NCBI GenBank assembly: GCA_035502855.1
Contig: DATJTX010000021.1
Coordinates: 1-64,000, forward strand
DNA length: 64,000 nt
Origin: Candidatus Baltobacteraceae bacterium
GTDB lineage: Bacteria; Vulcanimicrobiota; Vulcanimicrobiia; Vulcanimicrobiales; Vulcanimicrobiaceae
Direction of reading: 5' to 3'
This document shows positions 16,954 through 25,837 of this stretch, one piece after another. A program made the translations under genes and the position numbers. How positions within the stretch are numbered: the stretch's first letter is position 1; every line of letters begins with the position of its first letter. The notes beneath the pieces were generated by a model. That model saw only the letters and a program-made list of their open reading frames with translations. It searched no databases and was not told the origin of the DNA.

Positions 16954-17757
16954 ATGATGCAGCAGCTGATACGACGCTCCGCCCTACTGGCATGCCTGAT
17001 CGCGCTCTTCGGAGCCTTGACGGCAACGGCGGACTCCCTGGATCTCGGTATGACGGTAACACCGGGTAAGTTCGAAGCCTCGATACCGCTCGGTACGACC
17101 TACAACATACCGGTCACGGTGGCGAACACGGCGGCAACCCCGCTCCACGTGCTGGCCTCGATGACCGACTTCGGAGTCGCGGAGAACGGCGATTACCAAT
17201 TCGAAAAGGTTGGTACCCGTCCGTACTCGCTGCTCAGGTGGGCGGCGATCCGTCCGCGCGAATTCGATCTCCCGCCGGGAACCTCGCAACAGGTGCAGCT
17301 CACGATTTCGATTCCCTCGGATGCGCAGCTCAACGGCGAGTACGCCGGCATCATCTTCTTCCAAACCCGGCCCGAGCGTCGGGCCGGAACGGGATACGCG
17401 TTCTCCGAGCGCGTCGCATCGAAATTCTACATCACCATTCCGAATACGGTGAAGGTGGACGGTGCGATCGTCAAGATGACGAGTGTGAAGGGAGGCGGTG
17501 ACGAGATTTACCGCGTGCTCTTCAAGAACATTGGAAATGCCCATGAATATCTGCGCGGTCAGTTGACGGTGCAGAAGGGCGGAGCGGTCGTGTACCAAGT
17601 GCCGATGCCCGACAATATGTTGGTCGAGCGCGGCGGTGAACGATTGATCGAACTGAAGGGCAAGGGTCTGGAACCCGGCACCTATCAGGCGATCGCCACG
17701 ATCGATTACGGTGGTAAAACGGAGACCGGCGGCGAGATCAACTTTGACGTTCGCTAG
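16954..17757 (+). CDS. Periplasmic chaperone-like Ig-fold protein
   Basis: A 267-residue secreted protein with the signal peptide MMQQLIRRSALLACLIALFGALTATA. The first mature domain (about 30-155) has the order expected for a PapD/DUF916-like Ig domain: MTVTPGKFEASIPLG, then IPVTVANTAATPLHV, RPREFDLPPGTSQQVQLTI and LNGEYAGIIFF. A second beta domain follows (FYITIPNTVKVDGAI, FKNIGNAHEYLRGQLTV, LEPGTYQAIATIDYGG). These patterns match periplasmic fimbrial or surface-protein chaperones in outline, but catalytic-type identifiers do not exist, so this is a fold-level call. ATG 16954 has AAGGGG five bases upstream; an alternative ATG at 16903 has AAGGA upstream but would put a 16-bp hairpin in the gene. 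It lacks the shared YT-x-C-terminus of its neighbours, which fits a chaperone rather than a subunit. Confidence 0.68.
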   Translation: MMQQLIRRSALLACLIALFGALTATADSLDLGMTVTPGKFEASIPLGTTYNIPVTVANTAATPLHVLASMTDFGVAENGDYQFEKVGTRPYSLLRWAAIRPREFDLPPGTSQQVQLTISIPSDAQLNGEYAGIIFFQTRPERRAGTGYAFSERVASKFYITIPNTVKVDGAIVKMTSVKGGGDEIYRVLFKNIGNAHEYLRGQLTVQKGGAVVYQVPMPDNMLVERGGERLIELKGKGLEPGTYQAIATIDYGGKTETGGEINFDVR

Positions 17758-17803
17758 TCGGTAACTAAACTGACACAGGGAGCGTGTAGGAACTACACTG
17801 GCG

Positions 17804-18481
17804 ATGAAACGGTATCTTTTGGGAGCACTCGGCCTAGCCTTCGCGATACTCGCGGCGCTGGCGGCCTTCTCCCCGGCCATCGCCCAGAGTAGCGCGACCG
17901 GCTCGGTCAGCACGAAGTGGCATACGACGGCTCTGATCGACTTCACGCTGACGCCGAACTACTACACGGGTTACGGCGCAGTGCCGGCCGAGTTCGGCAC
18001 GCAGCCGGCTCCGACACACGGCCCCTACGCCACCGGCGTCGGCGCCGGCAGCGTCGATTTCGGCACCACGCTGGCCGGCAAGACGTACTTGTACAAGTAC
18101 GCGGCGCACCTACACGTCACCAGCAACGATGCGGCGGGATTCTTCATCTACGGCGAAGCGGCGATCAACATCACCAACAGCACGGACGGAACTACCTACC
18201 CGGTCTCGCAAGCGTTGTTTTATCTTCCCAGCGGCGCAACGTCGGATTCCAACACGGGCTTCAGTCCCGGGTTCCCTTTTCAGTTGACCAGCGGCGCGGT
18301 TAGCGGCGGCACGTATAGCACCCCCCCGACGATCGCGTACACGACGTATCCGCCGCCGATCGCAAGCTCGAACACGGACGACGGCGATTACTACTACGAC
18401 TACGAGTTCAAAGTGCCGAGCGACGCTACCGCCGGCAACGTATACTACGTGTGGATCGTCTACACGGTGATCGGACAATGA
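17804..18481 (+). CDS. Secreted subunit-like protein with SVDFG motif and YTV C-terminus
   Basis: A 225-residue secreted protein with a signal peptide ending near AFSPAIAQS. It shares with the 16185 protein and the C-terminal part of the giant an xVDFG motif (GSVDFGTTLAG, about residue 83), then HVTSNDAAGFFIYGEA. The C-terminus is YYVWIVYTVIGQ: Tyr sixth from the end and Gly fifteenth from the end. This suggests a minor or alternative fibre subunit handled by the same chaperone. The final TGA overlaps the ATG of the next gene (ATGA). No database family is recognised by eye. Confidence 0.7.
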   Translation: MKRYLLGALGLAFAILAALAAFSPAIAQSSATGSVSTKWHTTALIDFTLTPNYYTGYGAVPAEFGTQPAPTHGPYATGVGAGSVDFGTTLAGKTYLYKYAAHLHVTSNDAAGFFIYGEAAINITNSTDGTTYPVSQALFYLPSGATSDSNTGFSPGFPFQLTSGAVSGGTYSTPPTIAYTTYPPPIASSNTDDGDYYYDYEFKVPSDATAGNVYYVWIVYTVIGQ

Positions 18482-19188
18482 AATACTTCAAACTGTCGCT
18501 CGCTGCCGTTGGGCTCTTGATCCTTAGCCTCGTCCTGCTGCAGCCGGTGAAAGCCGGCCTCTCGTCGCAGCAGGCACAGATCGGCGTCACCATCGTCGTG
18601 ATCGTTTCACCGACGCCTCTCGCCTACAACGAACGATCCACCACGACGGTCGCGCAGGCTCCGGTAATCACGTCATCGATGTCACTGGATCGCGCGACCC
18701 CCGCCCTCAAACACGTATTCGACGCACAGAGCCTCCAGTTCGAACAAACCTCGTCGCTCGTCGTGGCGCAGGTGCAGCATCCGCTGCTCGTTCAGGCCGC
18801 GGTATCGCCCAATCCGAACGCGACGCTGCTGACGTCGAACAATACCGAAGTCGTGATCAACGCGAGCCCGGGGACGACCCTGCAAGTGCCTTGTGCGTTT
18901 ACCGTCACGGTGTCGACGACCACGAGCTGGTCGCTCGACGAGGGGCTTACGAACGACTTCTCGTCGAGCTTTCCGGGCAAGGACTTGGCCAACAACACGT
19001 ACGCGAGCACGCCGCTGCCGACGTCGACGCCCTACCTCGTCTATGCCGACGACGGCAGTGCATGGTCGCTCTTGGCAAGCGGCTCGAAAATCACGACCTA
19101 CTGCGTAACACTCACCGTGACGGTGCCGGCGTCCGTCACCGCCGGGACGTATAGTTCGAATGCGATCTATACGCTGTTCATGAGCTGA
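18478..19188 (+). CDS. Secreted subunit-like protein with YTL C-terminus
   Basis: A 236-residue secreted protein. Residues 1-27 (MKYFKLSLAAVGLLILSLVLLQPVKAG) form the signal peptide. The mature part is Ser/Thr/Val-rich beta sequence with two cysteines (about 141 and 204) that may pair. It ends NAIYTLFMS, so Tyr is sixth and Gly fourteenth from the C-terminus, as in the 16185 protein, but it lacks the DFG motif. ATG 18478 overlaps the preceding stop (ATGA), and its TGA shares a base with the ATG of the giant gene (TGATG). A longer frame from 18451 is less likely because it would add residues before a perfect signal peptide. Confidence 0.7.
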   Translation: MKYFKLSLAAVGLLILSLVLLQPVKAGLSSQQAQIGVTIVVIVSPTPLAYNERSTTTVAQAPVITSSMSLDRATPALKHVFDAQSLQFEQTSSLVVAQVQHPLLVQAAVSPNPNATLLTSNNTEVVINASPGTTLQVPCAFTVTVSTTTSWSLDEGLTNDFSSSFPGKDLANNTYASTPLPTSTPYLVYADDGSAWSLLASGSKITTYCVTLTVTVPASVTAGTYSSNAIYTLFMS

Positions 19189-22100
19189 TGCGAATTGCTC
19201 CTTCCGCGTGGGTGTTTGCGATCGTCTCGTTCGTCGCCGTAGCAACGGCGGCATTTGCCGATCCGCGGCTTGGGGTCGCTCCCGTCGCGCCGGTTCATCC
19301 GGTTCCCGTCGCAAGCGCGGTGCTTGCGCCGGCGCGAGCGATGGCGACCATGCCGCCGAACGGTGCGTACGTCGGTGCTGTGCCGCCCGGAACGGTCGTA
19401 CCCCTTTCGCGTCTGCCGCGGTTGCCGATGCGCACGTCGATGAACACGGTGACACCGAAGGGGCTCAAAGCCGGGCATTTCCATATCATGGCGGCCAGCG
19501 GTGCGACGATCGACATCACCGGCACGTCCTGCGGCGGCGCGCTCGGCGATATCTTCCCGGTGGATTGCACGATAACGTGGCAGGCGATCAACCTGCCCGC
19601 CACCGACAGCAAACAAGATTACTACATCGCGGCGGAAAACGGCAACGAGCTGACCAGCAGCGCAACCGCGGTTGGCACAACGGGGAGAAGGCCGGAGGAT
19701 CCGTACACCGCTACAACGGGCCCTTCGAACACGACGGAAATGACCGAGGACGGAACCTACATCTTCGGCACCTACGACGTCACCAAGTCCGAGTGGATCG
19801 CGGTCGTTTACGTCAATGCCGGCCAGGTCTTTACGCTCGAGGTCTTTTCGGACCCATACCACTCCTCTCAGACCTACCAGTTCGACGCCGCCGACAGCCC
19901 CGATGCGTACATTTATCTGCAGAACGTGGCGCAATCGGATTACTACGTCGTGGGCGTCCACGAAACCGGCGTCAATCCGAACTGCATCTTCATGGCGCCG
20001 GTTCCGACGCCGTCGCCGTACACCTACAGCTCGAGCCAGCTTTGCGATTTGACCGCGTCCTCCGGCGTTCAGGCGCCGGGCGGCGATCTCTCCGTCACCT
20101 GGCCGATCAGTTCGAGCGATCCGGCGGGCAATTATTCGGTCGAGGTGTACGATCTCACCCAGGGTCAGCGCCTGGGACAGGTGCAGGTCTCGCTAACGGG
20201 CTCGACCGGCATCGTGCTCGCGTCGTATCCCGATGATTCCGGAGCGAACTCGAACCCCTCACCGGCTCCGCCGATCGCCGCGACGCCGTCGACGATCCTT
20301 GCGTGGGATGGCGGCGCCGCGCCGGGACCCGCCGACGAATCGGTGACCGGCATCAAGACCACGGTCTCGGGATTGCAAAACGGCACCAATTACTTGTGGA
20401 CGCTCTCCGATCCGCAAGGCCAGGTCGTCGGCACGGCAAACGGCACGATTACGGGCAGCGACGGATCGAACATCTTCACCTTCGACGATCTCTCGGGCGG
20501 CGCAGGCCAATCGTATATCGAACCTCCCGGCCGGTATCCCGCGAAATCGTGGGTGGTGCAGCTCTACAACACCACGAGCAAGACGGTCAGCGCGTCGCAA
20601 TCGTTCCAGATTCTCGGCTACTCGACCTCGACGCAGTTCAACGCGAGCGGAACGCTCGAAACCTCGATGGCGCTCACGCCGGGCGGCACGGCGGTCGATG
20701 CCGGACTGCGGATCACCAACGCGAGCAGCACGGTGTTCAACGGCTACGGCGACAACCTGGCCAAGGTCTCGTTCTCCAGCGGCAACGACTTCAATCCGAG
20801 CGGAGGCGGCAGCGGAAACGGCATCATGGTCGGTACCAGCGCGACCGCGCCGTGCAGTACGGTGTGCAGCACGACGGGAACCGACGAGAACGGTAACACC
20901 TGGCCGGTCACGATTACGTGCAGCACCACCACGTTGACGACGTCAGGCGAATGTACGATCGAAGCCGACGCGCCATCCGGCGGATCCGTCTTTCTGACGC
21001 CGGGCGAATACGTCGAGGTTGATGGGCTCTACTGGTTCGACGCCGCCGCGAGCACGTGCGGCAATTCGTGCCAGGGTCTCACCTCGGAATTGCCGCAGCA
21101 CGGCTTGCATTGGTCGTGCATCTATGGACAGGGATCCTGTCCATCGGACACGCTTGCGTGGGTTCCGGTCTATTTCCGCAACGCCAGCGCGACGGCTTCC
21201 GGGACTGCAAGCTTCGCGATCATCGGATCGTACAACGAGTCTGCGCTCAACGATCTTGCCTCGCCCTACACGCCGCCGTTCGTCAACGCGCATTGGTTCC
21301 AGGACTACTTCGAGCAGGCGGATTACGCCGAAACCTCACCTTACGACAGTCCGATCGGCGCGGTGGGCGACTACGGCGGTACCAACATGGACGTCGACGC
21401 GCTCACGATCACGAACTCGACCGACACCAACAACATCACCGAAGTCGCCGTCGTCTATCCGCCGGTGCTGCATGATCAAAGCTGGCTCGCGCTTCCGGGC
21501 GGCAACGGATGGGGCTTTGCGACCTGCCCGAACAACTTCCGCGCGGCGACGATCTGCTACGACGGCGGGAATATCGCCAAAGGTAAGAGCGACACGATCA
21601 CGATCTACCAGACGCCGACGCTGCAAAGCTTCCCGTTCCAAGACCTGCAAGTGCTCGCCTACGACGGCTCGCAGTGGTTCCAGCTGACGCCCGCCTCGGA
21701 AAGCATTTCCACCCCCGACGGCCTCTATACGAATCTCGACGCCCTTTCGGTTGGACAGTATTCGCTCATTGCCAACGACATGACCGCGTACTTCGACCCG
21801 GACACGGTTGGGAACGGCTCGACGGCGACGCTCGGGTTCGTCTACACCAATACCTCGACGGCGGTGGATGCCAATCCGGATTCGATCGACGCGCTCGTTC
21901 TCGAAGCGCCCTCGACCGGCTATACGCTCAGCACGACGGGAATGACGATCAGTGCTCCGGGTTGGAGCTATCTCGGTGCCTACAAGCCGAACGGCGCGAC
22001 GACCACGCAGTACTGGTTCGGTCTGTGCGCGACGCAATTCACCAATGGCTCGAACACCGGGACGTACAGCGGTCCGCCGACCGCAAGCGGCGGCCCCGGT

Positions 22101-23318
22101 TTCCCGCTGACCGCGAAGTATCCCACCCTCGGCAACCCCGCAACATGCGGAACCGAGCACGACGCGATCAAACCGGGCGGCTCGATCACGGTCTCGGGCC
22201 TCTCGTTCTCGAACTTCAACACGAACGGTACGCTGACGTGGTACATGTACGCCCATGGCATCAACGGTGGCGGATGGTCCGATAAACAGACGATGTCGCT
22301 CGCCGTCGCCTCCGCGTCCGCGTCGGTCTGGTTCAACGAGGTCGACGGAACCGCCGTCGCGTCGAATACGACGCCCACGATCGGCAGCAGCCCCAACGAC
22401 TACCAGTACGCGATCGAAAACACGAGCAAGAGCACCAACATCACCTCGATTGCAATCACGCTGCCCGGTACCGACATCAACGGGCAGAACGCGTACGACG
22501 GCACGAATTATTGGGAGATCCCGAATATCGATACCGCCGGAACGATCACGCTTACCTATGCGGGCGCGAACAATCCGACGTGCACCGTCAACACGACGGC
22601 GGCCGACACCTACAACGCCACGTCGGGCGGGGCGAACGGCCAGATCTACATCACGTGCACCAATTTCAAGGCCGGCTACACCCTCTACGTGAACTTCCCG
22701 GCGACCAAGACGATGACCAACCCGGAGGAGGAGAGCGACAGCTACGTCTTCCCCGCGACGATCAACGGCACGACCGCGGCCGGAACGGCGTGGCTCGGCA
22801 GCGACGAGATCAACGAGCAGTTCAGCATCGGGCTCGACGTGGTCGTAGACCCGTCGAATCCGGGGCCGGGCGGTTCGACCCCGGTGGTCAACTGCGGCAA
22901 TACCTGTGCCTTCTCGGGCAACACGATCGACTTCGGCAATATCGCGAACAATCAGAGCTTCACGTTCCAAGACGTCGTGCGCGCCAGCATGTACTATACG
23001 GGTACGACCTCTTCCGGACACAATCTCGATCTCTACGTCGAAGCGAATGCGAATCCGACCAACACCTCAGGCTCGCCGACGAACGAGTTGCAGACCGAGG
23101 TCGACCAGTCGCATTCCACCAGCGCGACCGGCATGTCGTTCCTGACGACCGCCTATACGGTGGTGCCTACCTCGACGATGCTCGAGCTGGCAACGGCGCC
23201 GGAGACCTACAGCTCGACGCCGTACGACATCATCAACAGCTACGAGGTCTCGATCGGGCCGAGTGATCCGATCACCGCTCAGATCATCACGCTAACGTAT
23301 ACGTTGATTGCGAATTAA
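19188..23318 (+). CDS. Giant secreted protein, candidate tip adhesin
   Basis: A 1376-residue secreted protein; the signal peptide is MRIAPSAWVFAIVSFVAVATAAFA. The rest is almost entirely Thr/Ser/Gly/Asn-rich beta sequence with cysteine pairs (CSTVCSTTG, CGNSC, CGNTC), consistent with a string of beta-sandwich domains stabilised by disulfides. Near residue 1248 a segment GNTIDFGNIANNQSFTFQ begins a C-terminal domain that resembles the small subunits (DFG motif, then SSGHNLDLYVEA) and ends ITLTYTLIAN, with Tyr again sixth from the end. A large, last-encoded protein sharing the subunit C-terminus is what a fibre-tip adhesin would look like. It starts on TGATG with the previous gene. Ligand and named family are unknown. 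Confidence 0.72.
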   Translation: MRIAPSAWVFAIVSFVAVATAAFADPRLGVAPVAPVHPVPVASAVLAPARAMATMPPNGAYVGAVPPGTVVPLSRLPRLPMRTSMNTVTPKGLKAGHFHIMAASGATIDITGTSCGGALGDIFPVDCTITWQAINLPATDSKQDYYIAAENGNELTSSATAVGTTGRRPEDPYTATTGPSNTTEMTEDGTYIFGTYDVTKSEWIAVVYVNAGQVFTLEVFSDPYHSSQTYQFDAADSPDAYIYLQNVAQSDYYVVGVHETGVNPNCIFMAPVPTPSPYTYSSSQLCDLTASSGVQAPGGDLSVTWPISSSDPAGNYSVEVYDLTQGQRLGQVQVSLTGSTGIVLASYPDDSGANSNPSPAPPIAATPSTILAWDGGAAPGPADESVTGIKTTVSGLQNGTNYLWTLSDPQGQVVGTANGTITGSDGSNIFTFDDLSGGAGQSYIEPPGRYPAKSWVVQLYNTTSKTVSASQSFQILGYSTSTQFNASGTLETSMALTPGGTAVDAGLRITNASSTVFNGYGDNLAKVSFSSGNDFNPSGGGSGNGIMVGTSATAPCSTVCSTTGTDENGNTWPVTITCSTTTLTTSGECTIEADAPSGGSVFLTPGEYVEVDGLYWFDAAASTCGNSCQGLTSELPQHGLHWSCIYGQGSCPSDTLAWVPVYFRNASATASGTASFAIIGSYNESALNDLASPYTPPFVNAHWFQDYFEQADYAETSPYDSPIGAVGDYGGTNMDVDALTITNSTDTNNITEVAVVYPPVLHDQSWLALPGGNGWGFATCPNNFRAATICYDGGNIAKGKSDTITIYQTPTLQSFPFQDLQVLAYDGSQWFQLTPASESISTPDGLYTNLDALSVGQYSLIANDMTAYFDPDTVGNGSTATLGFVYTNTSTAVDANPDSIDALVLEAPSTGYTLSTTGMTISAPGWSYLGAYKPNGATTTQYWFGLCATQFTNGSNTGTYSGPPTASGGPGFPLTAKYPTLGNPATCGTEHDAIKPGGSITVSGLSFSNFNTNGTLTWYMYAHGINGGGWSDKQTMSLAVASASASVWFNEVDGTAVASNTTPTIGSSPNDYQYAIENTSKSTNITSIAITLPGTDINGQNAYDGTNYWEIPNIDTAGTITLTYAGANNPTCTVNTTAADTYNATSGGANGQIYITCTNFKAGYTLYVNFPATKTMTNPEEESDSYVFPATINGTTAAGTAWLGSDEINEQFSIGLDVVVDPSNPGPGGSTPVVNCGNTCAFSGNTIDFGNIANNQSFTFQDVVRASMYYTGTTSSGHNLDLYVEANANPTNTSGSPTNELQTEVDQSHSTSATGMSFLTTAYTVVPTSTMLELATAPETYSSTPYDIINSYEVSIGPSDPITAQIITLTYTLIAN

Positions 23319-24093
23319 TCCTCTGACTACCGCCCTCGCGGCCGCGCGCGAGGGCGCGGCGGCGCTGCTCGAGCACGCGCATTTGCCGCTCGAGATCCGC
23401 GAGAAGGGCCGCCGGGCAGACCTCGTGACCGCCGCCGATCGCGCCAGCGAACGCGTGGTGATCGCGCGCTTGCGGGCCGATTTTCCGCACGCCGCGATCC
23501 TGGCCGAAGAGAGCGGCAGCGCGCCCGGTACCAGCGACGAGCGCTGGATCGTCGACCCGCTCGACGGCACCACGAACTACGCGCACGGCTATCCGGTCTA
23601 CAGCATCTCGATCGCCTACGAGCGCGGCGGCGAATTGCTTGCCGGTATCGTGTACGCTCCGGCACTCGGTGAGTGTTTTGCCGCCGAACACGGCGGCGGC
23701 GCGCGTCTGAACGACCGGCCGATCGCGGTCTCGAGAATCGATCGCGTCGGCGACGCACTGCTCTGCACCGGCTTTCATCCGGCGGATTTCGAACGCAACG
23801 CGGACTTCTTCGCACGTGTGTCGGCGCGCGCGCAAGGCGTGCGGCGCGACGGATCGGCGGCGCTGGATTTAGCATTCACCGCGTGCGGGCGTTTCGACGG
23901 GTTTTGGGAATTCGACTTGAGTCCGTGGGACGTTGCCGCCGGCACCCTGCTGGTGCGCGAAGCGGGCGGATCGGTCAGCCGTGTCGACGGTGGTCCGAGC
24001 GCGCTCGATGCGCGCAGCATTCTCGCCAGCAACGGCCGAATCCACGCCGAACTGCAGGGCGTGCTCGCGGACGGAGATAAGCAGAGGCCATGA
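23308..24093 (+). CDS. Inositol-monophosphatase-family phosphatase
   Basis: A 261-residue enzyme of the magnesium-dependent, lithium-sensitive phosphatase family (inositol monophosphatase, SuhB, CysQ, histidinol-phosphatase types). The metal-binding motif WIVDPLDGTTNYAHG lies near 81-95 and the second motif WDVAAGTLLVREAGG near 202-216; an EES acid site (LAEESGS) precedes them. The exact substrate cannot be told. The start is TTG 23308, which overlaps the end of the giant gene by 11 bp and lacks a clear ribosome site. Its stop overlaps the DUF4383 gene as ATGA. It seems functionally unrelated to the surface operon despite the overlap. Confidence 0.87.
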   Translation: MRINPLTTALAAAREGAAALLEHAHLPLEIREKGRRADLVTAADRASERVVIARLRADFPHAAILAEESGSAPGTSDERWIVDPLDGTTNYAHGYPVYSISIAYERGGELLAGIVYAPALGECFAAEHGGGARLNDRPIAVSRIDRVGDALLCTGFHPADFERNADFFARVSARAQGVRRDGSAALDLAFTACGRFDGFWEFDLSPWDVAAGTLLVREAGGSVSRVDGGPSALDARSILASNGRIHAELQGVLADGDKQRP

Positions 24094-24521
24094 ATGCAGC
24101 GCTGATCGCGCGTATCGTCGGCTTGATCTTTCTCGTTTTCGGTGTAGCCGGCTTCTTGCCGTGGGTTGCGCCGGCGGCGGCCTTCGACGCACCCGTGATC
24201 ACGCTCGATGCCGGGTATCGAATGCTCTTTGGAATCTTCCCGGTCAACGCCGCGCTCGACGTCTTGTATCTCCTTTTCGGGATCTGGGGTTTGGTCGCGG
24301 GCGCGCGTTTTCGAGCGGCCGTCGTCTATAGCCGCAGCCTCGTCTGGATCGCGCTCGTATTGATCGTTCTCGGCGCGATTCCGATCACGAACACGCTCTT
24401 CGGCGCGGCGCCGATCTACGGCTGGGACGTCGCATTGTATGTGTTGGTCGCGATCGTCGCGGCATACGGCGGCTACGGGCGGGGTTCGATAATGGAAGAA
24501 GTCCAGGCGCCGGCGGAGTAG
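24090..24521 (+). CDS. DUF4383-type small membrane protein
   Basis: A 143-residue protein with four predicted membrane helices (about 7-30, 45-68, 82-102 and 112-130) and the pattern of DUF4383 proteins (GLIFLVFGVAGFLP, VNAALDVLYLLFGIWGL). The function of the family is unknown. ATG 24090 overlaps the phosphatase stop (ATGA). Its last 49 bp overlap the end of the oppositely oriented MATE gene. Confidence 0.75.
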   Translation: MNAALIARIVGLIFLVFGVAGFLPWVAPAAAFDAPVITLDAGYRMLFGIFPVNAALDVLYLLFGIWGLVAGARFRAAVVYSRSLVWIALVLIVLGAIPITNTLFGAAPIYGWDVALYVLVAIVAAYGGYGRGSIMEEVQAPAE

Positions 24522-25837
24522 CGCAGTTTGCGCGCCGTCAGTGCCACGCGCACGCTCCAGGCAATGATCCAGGCAACCGGGACCGAGTAGAGACCGATCC
24601 GCAGACGCTCGATCGCAAGCCAGGCGATCGGCAAGACGAGCAGCCCGCACACCAGACCGACCGCCATCGAAAACTTCGTATCACCGGCGGCGCGAATGGG
24701 CGCGAGCGCGACCATGGCCCAACCCTTGAGCGGCAAGGTGATCATGTGAACGGCGATCGGCAGCGCGGCGACCGACGCTACCGCCGCATTCATCGTGAAG
24801 AGATAGGCGAGCGGCCACGAGGCGAGCGCAACCAGGACGCCGGTGATCGTCGTCACGACCAGCGCGGCGTTGAGCGCGCGGTGCAGAAATGATTTCGCTC
24901 CGGCCGGATCGCGTGCGCCGATGCGCTGACCGATGACGGTTTGCGTCGCGCTCTGCAATGGAACCGGCACGACGAAGGTCAAGTCGGAGACGACGTTGAG
25001 CGCGCGAAATGCCGCCACGACGGTTGCACCGAGCGGCGCCAGCATCGCGACGACCGCGACGTCGGGCGCGGCGATCGCAAAACCGAACACGCTCTCCGGC
25101 AGTCCGAGCCACGCGCAGCGCAGCGCCAGTGCAAGATCGACGGTGCGCTGCGCGAAGATCCGGTATACCGGTTTGCGCGCGACGTACATCAGGGCGAAGA
25201 GCGCGGCAATCGTCTCGGAGGTGAGCGTCGAGATTCCCGCCCCGACGATGCCGAACGGACGGTGGGTGAGCCATCCCAGAGCCAACACCGCCAGCAGCGG
25301 AATGTGGATCAGGTTGATCACACCGAGAATGTAGACGCCCAGCTTGCGATTTCCGGCCGCGCCGAGACCGACGATGAGCGTGGCCGAAACATCGATCGGG
25401 ACGAGCGACGCGCAACGCAGGACGAGGTAGGCTGCGCTGGCGTGCACGCTCGGCAGATTGCCGAGCATGAGGTGGAGCAGCGGCTCCGCACCGAACACGC
25501 TCGCGCCGGTCAACAGCATCGCAGCGATCCCGGGGACGACCCAACCGGCGCGCACCGTGCGCGCGAAGCCGTCCACGTCGTGCGCGCCGATACGCTGGGC
25601 GGCGATGATCCCGAGGCCGCTCCACAATCCGTTGATCAGCAAGATCAACGCGAAGAAGACCGTCGTGGCCGCGGTCACGCCCGCGAGCGCACCGGTGCTG
25701 ATGTAGCCGATCGCGATCGTGTCGACCACGCCGAGCAGTTGGTCGCCCAGCATCTGCAGGGCAAGAGGCAGCGATAGGCGCCGCAGCGCGGCGCCTATCT
25801 TGGTGTGATCGACGATCATCGAGTCGGCGGCGGTCAT
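24473..25837 (-). CDS. MATE-family efflux transporter
   Basis: A 454-residue MATE (multidrug and toxic compound extrusion) protein with about twelve helices. The beginning LSLPLALQMLGDQLLGVVDTIAIGYIS and the internal repeat beginning LGLPESVFGFAIAAPDVAVVAML are the paired first helices of the two MATE halves. These carriers export cationic drugs or metabolites driven by proton or sodium gradients. ATG 25837 overlaps the stop of the upstream class V aminotransferase-fold gene (ATGA), so it belongs to the kynurenine-type operon and might export a tryptophan-derived compound (inference). The 3' end overlaps DUF4383 by 49 bp. Confidence 0.9.
   Translation of the reverse strand: MTAADSMIVDHTKIGAALRRLSLPLALQMLGDQLLGVVDTIAIGYISTGALAGVTAATTVFFALILLINGLWSGLGIIAAQRIGAHDVDGFARTVRAGWVVPGIAAMLLTGASVFGAEPLLHLMLGNLPSVHASAAYLVLRCASLVPIDVSATLIVGLGAAGNRKLGVYILGVINLIHIPLLAVLALGWLTHRPFGIVGAGISTLTSETIAALFALMYVARKPVYRIFAQRTVDLALALRCAWLGLPESVFGFAIAAPDVAVVAMLAPLGATVVAAFRALNVVSDLTFVVPVPLQSATQTVIGQRIGARDPAGAKSFLHRALNAALVVTTITGVLVALASWPLAYLFTMNAAVASVAALPIAVHMITLPLKGWAMVALAPIRAAGDTKFSMAVGLVCGLLVLPIAWLAIERLRIGLYSVPVAWIIAWSVRVALTARKLRYSAGAWTSSIIEPRP

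Noticed and set aside
21336-23021. 561-residue minus-strand open frame inside the giant gene
   Set aside because: Arg-rich shadow of the plus-strand coding sequence, without signature or ribosome site.
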